Shown: positions 9,591 through 17,584 of the stretch, piece after piece
Position numbering within the stretch: position 1 is the first letter of the stretch
Layout: each line of letters begins with the position of its first letter
Assembly (NCBI RefSeq): GCF_003752155.1
Contig: NZ_RJVG01000001.1
Coordinates: forward strand, 186,001 to 250,000
Source: Mobilisporobacter senegalensis
GTDB taxonomy: Bacteria > Bacillota > Clostridia > Lachnospirales > Lachnospiraceae
Length of the DNA stretch: 64,000 bases
Direction: 5' to 3'
Translations under genes and position numbers: made by a program
Notes under the pieces: generated by a model
What the model was told of the DNA's origin: nothing
The model's database searches: none
What the model saw: only the letters and a program-made list of their open reading frames with translations

Positions 9591-11417
9591 TTATAGATTA
9601 TCAATTGATTCTTCCAATTTAGGTTTTACATAATCCACAGCATTAAGAATTGCTTCAAAAACATTTTTTGCTTTTTCATATGTTTTAATACTATTTTTCT
9701 GAACATCATCAGAAAATTGATATATATCTACAAGTTGTTGGGCCGCTACTGCTGTAACATACTGATCCATCAAGGAATTAATCGGCTGTTCAAGAATATA
9801 GGTATTTATTTTAGACAGTTTTTTTAGGGCCTCTTTTGCCGTATGAGTTTCTGTTTTAAACTTTTTACTTTCTTTAATCAAGATATTACAAACTTTAATA
9901 GCTTCATTTGATTTTTTTTTCATCTTATTTAATATTTCAAGATTATCTTTTAAATATTTTTTTATAGATACCATTTCCTCATCACCAAACGTTACTGCTT
10001 TTTCATCAATATTCAGACTGAAATCAGCTTCTTTACCGCCATACGTATCTATAGCTTCTTTTAAAGACATGATTGTTGTTCCTTTAATCTTAGCCCCTTC
10101 CTCTTTTGCATCAATTACTTTTAGATTCGGACAAACTGTTAGCATATCTTGATACCATATTGCAAACTCTTTCCAATCATATCTTGATTTAACCTGTTTT
10201 CCATAAATATCTTCAACCATTACCTCTCTTGCGAGACTATACTCTTCTTTTATTCCCCCAGCATGACTCTTTCCTTCGCTATATGCCAAATCCTGACCAA
10301 CTAAAATAATTCTTTCAAACCCTAATACAACACAAAGTGTAAAAGCTACTGTTGCAACGGACGCACTAGATCTTGTTCTCGGTGGTATTTTATTAGCATC
10401 AATATATATTTTATCCAAAAATCTATTGCAATTGCATATTATTTTTCTTCCTATATGGCGATCTAATATCTCATAATTCGACTCTATAAAACACATTAAA
10501 GGAATAGTAACATTTGTCCTACTGGAAAAACATTTTACAGGTTTCATTGGATCTACGGTAACAACGAAGTCAGGCTCTACACCCGAATCTAGTAAATACT
10601 CAAGTATTCTATCTACCGCAAAAATAACAGCTTTGCCTTTTGCCCTTTTTATTTCATCGATTTGTTTTTCAACAGAAGGCCCTGCTGCCACAACAATTGC
10701 AGGTATATCTGTCGGTATATCGTTTCTAAATTCAATTATTGTATTGCTCTTACTTATATATTTTATATTATTGAGCGTGTTTTCTATAAACCTTTTCCCA
10801 AAAACTATTTCAGTATTAACGTTAGTCTTCGTATGAATATATGCCTCTTTAATTTCTTTCCAAAATTCAACACAGCTTTCAGGAAAAATCTTATCATATT
10901 GGGGATATGCACACATGATTTGTCCGCTCATATTGGTAATATCCATAGATCCTCTTAAGACATTATGAAATTCAAAATCATTAATTTTTTCAACAGCAAT
11001 GGATACTTTTTGATTAGATAGAATATCTGTTAAATCATAATTATTTAAGACATGAAAAAATATTTCTGGGCATGGTTCATAAATTAAGAATGTATCTTTT
11101 TCTCCCATCTTTTCAATAATTGCCCTTGCAAATATACCATTCCCAAATCCATACATTGATATTATATTATTATAATTATTAAACGAAAACTGATCTACCC
11201 ATTTATTAGCTTCTTCCATTGGCCTGTATAAACTATTCAGGCGATAATCTATTCCTCTATATTTAATGATAACCGCTTGCTCTCCATCCTTTGCAATTAC
11301 AGAACGAATTTCTTCTATCTGTTCGAAAGTTGTTGACATATCTAAATCTTTAAGACAGCTATACATATATTTTCTATTCTTTTTAATACATTCTACATTT
11401 TTTTCATAATATGTCAT
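9591..11417 (-). CDS. maf: Maf-family (DUF115) flagellin glycosyltransferase
   Basis: A 608-residue motility-associated-factor protein that transfers a nonulosonic acid from its CMP donor to Ser/Thr of flagellin. The central MAF/DUF115 domain shows PAIVVAAGPSVEKQIDEI (about 245-262), EPDFVVTVDP and a conserved LVGQDLAYS with downstream GGIKEEYS. The N-terminal part contains MYGFGNGIFARAIIEK, a second Rossmann-like motif, and IYEPCPEIF. Length matches Gram-positive Maf proteins. It is encoded at the head of the Pse operon and close to hag, the expected arrangement for a dedicated flagellin modifier. Confidence 0.9.
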   Translation of the reverse strand: MTYYEKNVECIKKNRKYMYSCLKDLDMSTTFEQIEEIRSVIAKDGEQAVIIKYRGIDYRLNSLYRPMEEANKWVDQFSFNNYNNIISMYGFGNGIFARAIIEKMGEKDTFLIYEPCPEIFFHVLNNYDLTDILSNQKVSIAVEKINDFEFHNVLRGSMDITNMSGQIMCAYPQYDKIFPESCVEFWKEIKEAYIHTKTNVNTEIVFGKRFIENTLNNIKYISKSNTIIEFRNDIPTDIPAIVVAAGPSVEKQIDEIKRAKGKAVIFAVDRILEYLLDSGVEPDFVVTVDPMKPVKCFSSRTNVTIPLMCFIESNYEILDRHIGRKIICNCNRFLDKIYIDANKIPPRTRSSASVATVAFTLCVVLGFERIILVGQDLAYSEGKSHAGGIKEEYSLAREVMVEDIYGKQVKSRYDWKEFAIWYQDMLTVCPNLKVIDAKEEGAKIKGTTIMSLKEAIDTYGGKEADFSLNIDEKAVTFGDEEMVSIKKYLKDNLEILNKMKKKSNEAIKVCNILIKESKKFKTETHTAKEALKKLSKINTYILEQPINSLMDQYVTAVAAQQLVDIYQFSDDVQKNSIKTYEKAKNVFEAILNAVDYVKPKLEESIDNL

Positions 11418-11451
11418 AATAGCTACTCCTGCTCTTATAATTTATTAAAAT

Positions 11452-11763
11452 TTAAATAACTTGTAAAATATTTTCAAATAACTCTTTTAGTTCATATTGT
11501 AGAATATCAGAAAGTAAAATTATATCTTTCTTTTCCATTGCATTCATTGCATCTGATAATAATTGTACCAATTCATTCTCATTTATGCCAATATCATTGC
11601 CTTCTTTTATATACGAAAAAACACTATTCATTGTATTAGATAATAATATTAATGTGTTTTCTAACTGCTCATAACCCTCTTTTGTTTTTTGTTGATAAAA
11701 TAATTCGGTTGTCTGATTTATTGATTGTATTGACTCTTTTATTATATCCTTCAGTTCTCTCAT
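11452..11763 (-). CDS. small helical protein of unknown function between hag and maf
   Basis: A 103-residue, fully alpha-helical looking acidic protein. I do not recognise its family. It has no transmembrane segment and no cysteine motif; heptad-like Leu/Ile spacing suggests a helical bundle, like flagellar chaperones of the FliS/FliT kind, but no diagnostic motif is seen. It lies just after the flagellin terminator (hairpin ends 38 bases upstream) and 34 bases before maf, with GGGGAT ahead of the ATG. I found no promoter in front of it, so it probably depends on read-through from hag. A role in flagellin glycosylation or export is inference from position only. Confidence 0.65.
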   Translation of the reverse strand: MRELKDIIKESIQSINQTTELFYQQKTKEGYEQLENTLILLSNTMNSVFSYIKEGNDIGINENELVQLLSDAMNAMEKKDIILLSDILQYELKELFENILQVI

Positions 11764-11792
11764 CTTATTATCCCCATCCTATCTTATAATAT

Positions 11793-11829
11793 TTAAAAAA
11801 GTAGGACTGACCTAGAGTCAGTCCTACTA
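11793..11829 (-). terminator. rho-independent terminator after hag
   Basis: Ten-base perfect stem (11801-11810 pairing with 11818-11827) with a short loop, followed in the leftward direction by a run of six T (A at 11795-11800). It lies 20 bases after the flagellin stop. It should end most hag transcripts while letting some enter the glycosylation operon. Confidence 0.9.
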
Positions 11830-11847
11830 ATTAATACTTGGTAATGA

Positions 11848-12666
11848 TTATTGTAATAATGATAACACACCTTGAGTTGATTGATTAGCTTGAGCAAGCA
11901 TTGACTGAGCTGCTTGTTGAAGAATGTTATCCTTAGAGTACTTAACCATTTCTTTCGCCATATCAACGTCACGGATACGTGATTCAGCCGCTTGTAAATT
12001 CTCAGAAGTATTATCAGCATTAGCAATTGTATGTTCTAATCTGTTCTGTAATGCACCAAGTGCTGATCTTTGAGTAGATACTTGATTAAGTGCTGATTGA
12101 ATAATTGTAATTGCTGCTGTTGCAGATCCATGGCTGCTAATTTTAGTTGAAATACTATTTACACCCAAAGCTGTAGCTGTCATTGTCAAAATTGAAAATT
12201 CAATACTTTGTCCTGAATTTGCTCCAACTTGAAGGTTCTTACCAGTGAATGTTCCGTCTATTAACTTCATAGTATTGAATTCAGTTTCAGTTGCAATACG
12301 AGATACTTCTTTTTCTAATGCATCTAATTCTTTTTCAATTGCTTCACGGTCAGCAGTTACGTTAGTATCATTAGCTGCTTGAACAGTTAATTCTCTCATT
12401 CTTTGAAGAATAGCTTGAGTTTCATTAAGCGCACCTTCAGCTGTTTGGATTAAAGAGATACCATCTTGAGCATTTGTAGATGCTTGATCAAGACCTCTAA
12501 TTTGTCCACGCATTTTTTCAGAAATTGTAAGACCAGCTGCATTGTCACCAGCACGGTTAATTTTGTAACCTGATGATAATTTTTCAGTTGATTTTGCAAG
12601 ATTTCCAGTAGTGATACCTAATTGTCTGTTTGTGTTGGCAGCTGCCATATTGTGTTGTACTATCAT
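11848..12666 (-). CDS. hag: flagellin
   Basis: Filament subunit, 272 residues. The conserved N-terminal D0/D1 domain (MIVQHNMAAANTNRQLG, LSSGYKINRAGDNAAGL) and C-terminal D1/D0 domain (AESRIRDVDMAKEMV, QAMLAQ-type ending SMLAQANQSTQGVLSLLQ) are joined by only about 60 residues, so the exposed D2/D3 domains are essentially absent, as in B. subtilis Hag. The variable centre is rich in Ser/Thr (SISTKISSHGSATAA), which fits O-linked pseudaminic acid added by the nearby Maf. It is monocistronic-like, with its own sigma-28 promoter, a 145-base leader holding probable CsrA sites, a GGAGG ribosome binding site and a strong terminator. Confidence 0.97.
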   Translation of the reverse strand: MIVQHNMAAANTNRQLGITTGNLAKSTEKLSSGYKINRAGDNAAGLTISEKMRGQIRGLDQASTNAQDGISLIQTAEGALNETQAILQRMRELTVQAANDTNVTADREAIEKELDALEKEVSRIATETEFNTMKLIDGTFTGKNLQVGANSGQSIEFSILTMTATALGVNSISTKISSHGSATAAITIIQSALNQVSTQRSALGALQNRLEHTIANADNTSENLQAAESRIRDVDMAKEMVKYSKDNILQQAAQSMLAQANQSTQGVLSLLQ

Positions 12667-12668
12667 AT

Positions 12669-12706
12669 TGTTTCCTCCTTGGAATTTCTAGTAGCATCCA
12701 TGCTAC
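12669..12706 (-). promoter_or_regulatory. probable CsrA binding sites in the hag leader
   Basis: In the mRNA sense, a GUAGC/GCUAC stem (12691-12695 and 12702-12706, arms extendable by A-U pairs) presents AUGGAU as loop, i.e. the GGA core in a hairpin loop that CsrA prefers. About 13 bases further on, the Shine-Dalgarno itself reads CAAGGAGGA. Two adjacent GGA sites, one over the ribosome binding site, is the arrangement described for hag in Bacillus subtilis. csrA and fliW are both in this window. Confidence 0.7.
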
Positions 12707-12818
12707 TATTTGTTTTTGTTTATAGTTAAATTTAATAACTATCTTTTGTAATTGTTAGGCTCTATGTACGTACGCTACTTTGAATCTAACATGGTAAGTA
12801 ATGACTTACTTGTAATAT

Positions 12819-12845
12819 ATATCGGATAATTTATAGAATACTTTA
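12819..12845 (-). promoter_or_regulatory. sigma-28 (SigD) promoter of hag
   Basis: Leftward -35 TAAA (12842-12845), 16 bases, then -10 CCGATAT (12819-12825). This agrees with the sigma-28 pattern TAAA-N15-GCCGATAA. Transcription should start near 12812, leaving a leader of about 145 bases. Confidence 0.88.
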
Positions 12846-12876
12846 TATCTATTTTGTAATTTTTTAAATTTTTTTA

Positions 12877-13359
12877 TCATTTTTTCTTATCTAAAAAATA
12901 CGAATCTCCCTGAGGTCTGTCAATCATACTTTTATAATAGTTAGACGCCGTTTGACTGCTTTTTTTAAAGTTTTTAATTTCCTGCTTTTTGGTTAAGAAG
13001 TATGCTTCCATTTTAAGTTTATTTTGTTGCTCTAAAGCTTGCAATTTCACACCTTTATTTGTTACCTGTCGAATTAATTCCTGAAGTTTTAAAACTTCAT
13101 TTTGGAACAAATCTTTTTTAGATTTTAATTCCTCTTTTACTCTTTCATATACAGCTTCAAATCCATCATCTAATTGATCAAGATTATTAATCAATTCAGA
13201 TTTATTATCCAATGTTTCCTCGAAAGAATCCATATTCTGTGGTGCTTCTTTTAAATAACTTTCTTGTAACAAGGTAATGTCTATCAAGTCATCTAATACA
13301 GCACTCTTTTTAGCAAGAGTGTTAATTAAAATATTTATATACACATTTTGATTATCCAT
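12877..13359 (-). CDS. FliT/FlgN-like flagellar chaperone-type coiled-coil protein
   Basis: A 160-residue, highly charged helical protein directly downstream of fliS (24 bases). The position is that of fliT in many Firmicutes, where FliT escorts the FliD cap to the export gate. No diagnostic motif can be read: the evidence is size, predicted coiled coil (about residues 20-130, long runs of Lys/Glu/Gln/Leu) and gene order flaG-fliD-fliS-X. It starts at an ATG behind GAGGAAAA. Its stop is followed closely by the hag promoter region. FliT-like is the best guess; a FliJ-like or general helper protein is possible. Confidence 0.65.
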   Translation of the reverse strand: MDNQNVYINILINTLAKKSAVLDDLIDITLLQESYLKEAPQNMDSFEETLDNKSELINNLDQLDDGFEAVYERVKEELKSKKDLFQNEVLKLQELIRQVTNKGVKLQALEQQNKLKMEAYFLTKKQEIKNFKKSSQTASNYYKSMIDRPQGDSYFLDKKK

Positions 13360-13382
13360 TTAATTTTCCTCTTTTAATTAAG

Positions 13383-13778
13383 CTATTTATAAGAATAGCT
13401 GCCACTTCCGACTTTGGCTGTTTTCATAACATCCTTCCAGGTGTCACGCATTCCACGAAGGTGTTCTAGAACTTCCTCCAGTATATCCTTATCTTTCTTA
13501 ATATTAGCCTCCAGTAATCTGCGGTAAATGTAATCGTATACTAAATCAAAATCTTTTGCTACCGGATACTTATGATCTAATGTAGAACGAAATTCTATAA
13601 TTATCTTCTCAGCCTTAATAATATTAGCATTTGCTTTACTTATATTATTCTCTTCAATTGCAGTAATTGCTATATTGCAAAATTTAATTGCACCTTCATA
13701 AAGCATTAAAGTTAAGTCTGCCGGTGTAGCAGTATTTATCTTACTTCCTTGATAAGCTGCCGCTGGATTAAATGCCAT
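13383..13778 (-). CDS. fliS: FliS, flagellin export chaperone
   Basis: A 131-residue four-helix chaperone that binds the C-terminal D0 region of flagellin and keeps it unpolymerised before export. The family start AAAYQGSKINTATPADLTLMLYEG contains the conserved tyrosine and the PADL/MLYEGAIKF segment. The C-terminal LRGMRDTWKDVM helix also fits. In Gram-positives it joins the FliW-CsrA-Hag circuit because it competes for flagellin. GGAGGGGG precedes the ATG. A perfect 40-base palindrome lies just upstream of that site. Confidence 0.93.
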   Translation of the reverse strand: MAFNPAAAYQGSKINTATPADLTLMLYEGAIKFCNIAITAIEENNISKANANIIKAEKIIIEFRSTLDHKYPVAKDFDLVYDYIYRRLLEANIKKDKDILEEVLEHLRGMRDTWKDVMKTAKVGSGSYSYK

Positions 13779-13795
13779 AATTCCCCCTCCTAAAT

Positions 13796-13835
13796 TAATT
13801 GCTATGTTATATTAATTAATATAACATAGCAATTA
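13796..13835. repeat. 40-base perfect palindrome between fliD and fliS
   Basis: Bases 13796-13835 are an uninterrupted self-complementary sequence centred between 13815 and 13816, AT-rich, starting a few bases upstream of the fliS Shine-Dalgarno. As RNA it makes one long hairpin with almost no loop; as DNA it could form a cruciform. No T-run follows, so it is not an ordinary terminator. It may set the end or processing point between fliD and fliS messages. Confidence 0.75.
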
Positions 13836-13937
13836 TTATGTGTAAATATCTTTCTTATTTTGTCGACTACAAGAAAGATTTCTCGTGGTTGTCGTCGTAA
13901 AAATTCCCTTACAAACAGGCATTTTTACTTCCTTAAA

Positions 13938-16211
13938 TTAATTTGTATTTCCCAGTAAACCTGACAAGGCACTTTGCTGTTTCTGAAGTTTCGCCATTGC
14001 AGTCTCCATAGCTGAAAATTGTTTATAGTATTTATCTTCCAGAGCCTTTAATTTTTTCTCATCTTTGGACATTCTTTCCTTATACTGTGTTTGAAGTTTA
14101 TCCATCTCTTTATCATTATAGAAAGTCAAAGCACTTCTTAAATTAGGAATAGCAGACATCTTTTCTGCCATAGTATCATATAGATTCTTTGATATTCCTG
14201 AGAGAACCTGCATTACAGTATCTGGGTCTTCTTCGATTGCTTTCATGAGTTTATCTTCTCTGTCAGAGTAAGTAGCATCCTCTTTATCTCCAAATATATG
14301 TAGTAAACCATTTTCCGTATATATCGTAGATGTTTGAATACCATAAGAAGCCAGCGAATATTTCTTCCCATCTACCTCAACACTGGTCTGCAAAGAGCTT
14401 CTCATCGCATCTCTTACTGTTCCTAAAGTAGAATCTCGTCTAAGAATAGAATCTTTAATTTTAGTTTCCCATTTTTCAATCTGGTCATCAGTCATAGATT
14501 CTCTTTCATCGTCAGAAAGTGGATCATATCCTCTGGTAGATGCCGCATTATATAAAGTGTTCATTTCCTTCAAGATTGCATTATAGTTCTTCACAAAATT
14601 TTTAACCATATCATAAATTTCCTGGGTATTTTTATTAACACTCAGAGATATAGTTTCGCCTTGTGTTTTTCCCTTTAAGGTTATAGTTAATCCATTCGCT
14701 GTAATAACATTGGAAGAACCAGTTAATTCAGCTCCATCTAACGTAATTTTAGAATCTGCTGCTTCTACTACTGTCATATCATCTGTAGTTGCTGCAGTAA
14801 CAGCTGATCCATCAATCTCTCCAAGTTTTAACTTGGATAAATTATTGGCACTGCTGTCATTGATTATAGTAGAGTTTTGTGCATATATCTTCATTTGCGC
14901 AACCAGGCCTTCTGATCCAGTTAATAATCCATTTTTATATGATTCTATATTGTTATCATATGTATCCTGTATTTTTGTCTGGGATTCTTCTGTCGCCAAC
15001 TTTTTGGCCACCAAATTATCAAATAATGTAGTCTTATTAGCTTGAGTTAATTTATCATATGAAGTCTGAGCTGTTTCATTTATATATTCTTCTCTGGTTT
15101 TATCCTCCGGAACAGTAAGTTTCCCATCATCTATTTTAGATGCTACTTGAGCTTTTATATCATCTAAAACTGCTTGATTCTTCTTATGCCACTCCTTTGC
15201 AGTCCCAGTAACATCTGTATCCGCCGGTAATCTACCTGCATCAATTTCTGCTTGAACCTGTGATTCAAGTGTACTTAACGTTGCAGCATCCGGATCACCA
15301 TAGCTACTAATTAATGTATTTTTTATCTCTTCTTTCACTTGTTGTGTAGAGGATGCTTTTACATCCTTTTCTGCTTTTTTTATTACAAGATCACGTAAAG
15401 TAGTAACTGCATCAATCGCCTTTTGTTCTGCAGGGTCTGTACTCTTAGTCCCATTTTCTGCCTTTGTATATAAATCATCAATTTCAGCTGCAGATTTGCC
15501 TTCCAATAATTGAATTGCATCATATACTTTACCTTGCTCTGTTGCAGTTAATCCTGAATAATTTACATAACTCTTAATCGTATTCAATGATATAGAAGCA
15601 TTAGATGATATTTCTCCAGTTGTAATAGAAAACTTATTGTCTAACCCACTAGCTTTTGAACTAATAAAAATTCTCTTTTGTGCTGTGTCATAGCTTGCAT
15701 TTAATCCGGTTTCTTTGCATGCGTTAAGAAAATCGCCAAGAGTTGTGTTATCCGTTACAATTAATTCTCTTGATTTATCACCATTGGTTATGGTAATAAC
15801 ACTATTATTACCACTAGTGCTGGTCATACCTAAATCTTTTAATTTTGTACTTGTTGTTACAGAAGAACCTAGTACACCACCTGTAACATATTGAGAACTG
15901 GCTAACTGGTCTATGGTGAGGTTATGTGACCCTTCTGGCGCACTTGTACTACCTGTTACAGTTACCAAATTTTCATTAGAAGAAGTCACCTTCTTAGTCA
16001 AATAACTTGATTGCAACCTCATTTTAGAAATATCTTCCTGATATAATTTGTATAATTTAGCATTTAAATCTTTCCATTTTTCCTGCTTCCAAGTTAATAG
16101 TTCCTTTTTATCTGTAGTTTTTTTATACTTTAATTTATGGGCATCCATTAAGGATTTTACAATTGAGTCTGTATCCATACCTGAAACTAACCCTGCTAAT
16201 CTTATTGCCAT
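13938..16211 (-). CDS. fliD: FliD, filament cap protein
   Basis: Caps the growing filament and folds flagellin into place. At 757 residues it is long for the family (often 450-650). The N-terminal D0/D1 segment is canonical (MAIRLAGLVSGMDTDSIVKSLMDA), FliD_N ends near residue 100, and a C-terminal FliD_C domain with a long coiled coil (MAEKMSAIPNLRSAL to the end) is present. The extra length is a helical, Lys/Glu/Asp-rich insertion at about 220-440. It starts with an ATG behind GGAGGGAG. It is cotranscribed with flaG from the sigma-28 promoter at 16734-16760. Confidence 0.94.
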   Translation of the reverse strand: MAIRLAGLVSGMDTDSIVKSLMDAHKLKYKKTTDKKELLTWKQEKWKDLNAKLYKLYQEDISKMRLQSSYLTKKVTSSNENLVTVTGSTSAPEGSHNLTIDQLASSQYVTGGVLGSSVTTSTKLKDLGMTSTSGNNSVITITNGDKSRELIVTDNTTLGDFLNACKETGLNASYDTAQKRIFISSKASGLDNKFSITTGEISSNASISLNTIKSYVNYSGLTATEQGKVYDAIQLLEGKSAAEIDDLYTKAENGTKSTDPAEQKAIDAVTTLRDLVIKKAEKDVKASSTQQVKEEIKNTLISSYGDPDAATLSTLESQVQAEIDAGRLPADTDVTGTAKEWHKKNQAVLDDIKAQVASKIDDGKLTVPEDKTREEYINETAQTSYDKLTQANKTTLFDNLVAKKLATEESQTKIQDTYDNNIESYKNGLLTGSEGLVAQMKIYAQNSTIINDSSANNLSKLKLGEIDGSAVTAATTDDMTVVEAADSKITLDGAELTGSSNVITANGLTITLKGKTQGETISLSVNKNTQEIYDMVKNFVKNYNAILKEMNTLYNAASTRGYDPLSDDERESMTDDQIEKWETKIKDSILRRDSTLGTVRDAMRSSLQTSVEVDGKKYSLASYGIQTSTIYTENGLLHIFGDKEDATYSDREDKLMKAIEEDPDTVMQVLSGISKNLYDTMAEKMSAIPNLRSALTFYNDKEMDKLQTQYKERMSKDEKKLKALEDKYYKQFSAMETAMAKLQKQQSALSGLLGNTN

Positions 16212-16245
16212 TGTATACTCCCTCCTTTATCTAATAGTAATGTAC

Positions 16246-16632
16246 CTATCTTTTTTCATCTACGATCAATCCTGCAAGTTCCCATATCTTAGCCAGCATC
16301 TCAAGGCTTTCTTCCGGTGGAATCTCACGAATTACTTCTTCCGACATCTTATCAATTACTTTAATAGAGATTCGGTTGGTAGCATCGTCCACTGAGAATT
16401 CACACCTTGTCCTTGTTGCTTTATAATTGGCCTCTGAAATAGCCGCCCGTATCTGGGTAATGCTTGCTTCTCCTTGTTTACTTCCTTCATCATTGCTGCC
16501 TGAGTCTGTTCTATCATTCGTAATAGCAGATTCTACTGTATTGACTCCACTTGCCTTAGATGCAGCCAGTGGTTGGATATCAATTGATCCAGCTTGATAA
16601 GCACCAGTATTCTTAATTGTTTCTATCGCCAT
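16246..16632 (-). CDS. flaG: FlaG family protein
   Basis: A 128-residue protein with the FlaG/YvyC domain at about 70-128: CEFSVDDATNRISIKVIDKMSEEVIREIPPEE is the classical pattern, including IPPEE. FlaG affects filament length in several species. The N-terminal half is disordered and Ser/Asn/Asp rich. First gene of the flaG-fliD-fliS unit; GGAGGTGG lies upstream of the ATG. fliD begins 34 bases after its stop. Confidence 0.9.
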   Translation of the reverse strand: MAIETIKNTGAYQAGSIDIQPLAASKASGVNTVESAITNDRTDSGSNDEGSKQGEASITQIRAAISEANYKATRTRCEFSVDDATNRISIKVIDKMSEEVIREIPPEESLEMLAKIWELAGLIVDEKR

Positions 16633-16658
16633 AATAATCCACCTCCATGTGGTTGCAT

Positions 16659-16679
16659 CTTAAGGCTTCGTGCCCTAAG
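16659..16679 (-). promoter_or_regulatory. stem-loop in the flaG leader
   Basis: An eight-pair stem (16659-16666 with 16672-16679, one G-U pair) with a five-base loop lies between the sigma-28 promoter and the flaG ribosome binding site. The downstream CACAUGGAGGUGG over the Shine-Dalgarno also resembles a CsrA site (ACAUGGA). Function unproven. Confidence 0.4.
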
Positions 16680-16733
16680 TAAGATATATGATTATTCATA
16701 TTTGATTAGTAACTTCCATAATCTATACGAAAT

Positions 16734-16760
16734 TTATCGGCATTCGCATCTGAAATGTTA
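16734..16760 (-). promoter_or_regulatory. sigma-28 promoter of flaG-fliD-fliS
   Basis: Leftward -10 GCCGATAA (CCGATAA at 16734-16740) is a full match; the -35 at 16757-16760 reads TAAC instead of TAAA, with the same 16-base spacing as the hag and flgM promoters. Confidence 0.75.
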
Positions 16761-16832
16761 ATAGCTATTTATTATGATTGTAAGATTATCCTACATTTTG
16801 TCTTATTTCGCTGATTATGATATCAAATCGTA

Positions 16833-17054
16833 CTATTTAAACAACTTTTTAATATCATCTATTGAAACTTCACTTTTAGCTGCTTCTTGATTGGACTCTT
16901 GGATCTGAAGATAAATTTCTTTGCGGTATATTGAAACTGACTTTGGAGCACTAATTCCAATTTTTACCTGATCTCCTTTTACTTCCAGGATTGTAATTTC
17001 GATGTCATTGCCTATGACTATAGATTCGCCAAGTTTTCTTGATAGTGCAAGCAT
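16833..17054 (-). CDS. csrA: CsrA, carbon storage/flagellin translation regulator
   Basis: A 73-residue RNA-binding dimer. The canonical opening [15 protein letters not shown] carries the conserved R6, and [19 protein letters not shown] contains the second RNA-contacting segment (R near residue 44). In Gram-positives it represses hag translation and is sequestered by FliW. The start codon lies right at the fliW stop (TAG at 17056-17058), so the two are translationally coupled. Slightly longer at the C-terminus than enterobacterial CsrA. The probable target hairpin is in the hag leader at 12691-12706. Confidence 0.96.
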   Translation of the reverse strand: MLALSRKLGESIVIGNDIEITILEVKGDQVKIGISAPKSVSIYRKEIYLQIQESNQEAAKSEVSIDDIKKLFK

Positions 17055-17055
17055 T

Positions 17056-17523
17056 CTACTTCTCCCCCTTTGTCTTTTTAATTTTCTCTAATGATTCATA
17101 GACATTGTACTTCACAGGGTAATCACTATTCTCAACAATTACTTGGCAACCTTTTCTTGTATCAGAATTAATAATAAATGGAGCCTTTAGATTAGAGGTC
17201 ATCTTAGTGATATCACTTGGTACTGTAATCGAAAGAAGAACTATAATATTCTCATCATTTAATTCTCCCAAGGAAATTAAAAGTTCATCTTCTACGGTCG
17301 GATTATAATCTTCTCTCACATATAATGGATTGATTACCGGAATTGCAAGCCCTGGTTCTTCAATACTTTGAAGCCATGAAATAACAGGTTTTTCTCCGGA
17401 TTCAATATCAAATAGAATTGTATATCTTTTATAATCTTCGAAACCCATAATACCATTGTCAAAGTTTATAATCTTTTCCTCTCCTAATTCAATCTCCCCA
17501 AAATGTTTTGTCATAAAGCGCAT
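17056..17523 (-). CDS. fliW: FliW, flagellar assembly factor and CsrA antagonist
   Basis: A 155-residue beta-rich protein that binds either flagellin or CsrA and thereby ties hag translation to filament growth. The pattern [28 protein letters not shown] is diagnostic. I start at ATG 17523, 8 bases behind AAAGGAG; the upstream in-frame ATG at 17544 overlaps that ribosome binding site and is unlikely. It is followed at once by csrA and preceded by flgL (61 bases). Confidence 0.94.
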   Translation of the reverse strand: MRFMTKHFGEIELGEEKIINFDNGIMGFEDYKRYTILFDIESGEKPVISWLQSIEEPGLAIPVINPLYVREDYNPTVEDELLISLGELNDENIIVLLSITVPSDITKMTSNLKAPFIINSDTRKGCQVIVENSDYPVKYNVYESLEKIKKTKGEK

Positions 17524-17584
17524 ATAATCTTCTCCTTTAATCATCCTTTTGTTAATTTAGTACCCAAAACTCCATTTGCTGATT

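Noticed and set aside
11793-12026. Out-of-frame minus ORF in the flagellin gene
   Set aside because: Shadow of the strongly conserved hag 3' end; it runs through the terminator.
16640-16830. Riboswitch in the 200-base gap before flaG
   Set aside because: Only one short stem plus a sigma-28 promoter are visible; no conserved aptamer pattern recognised.
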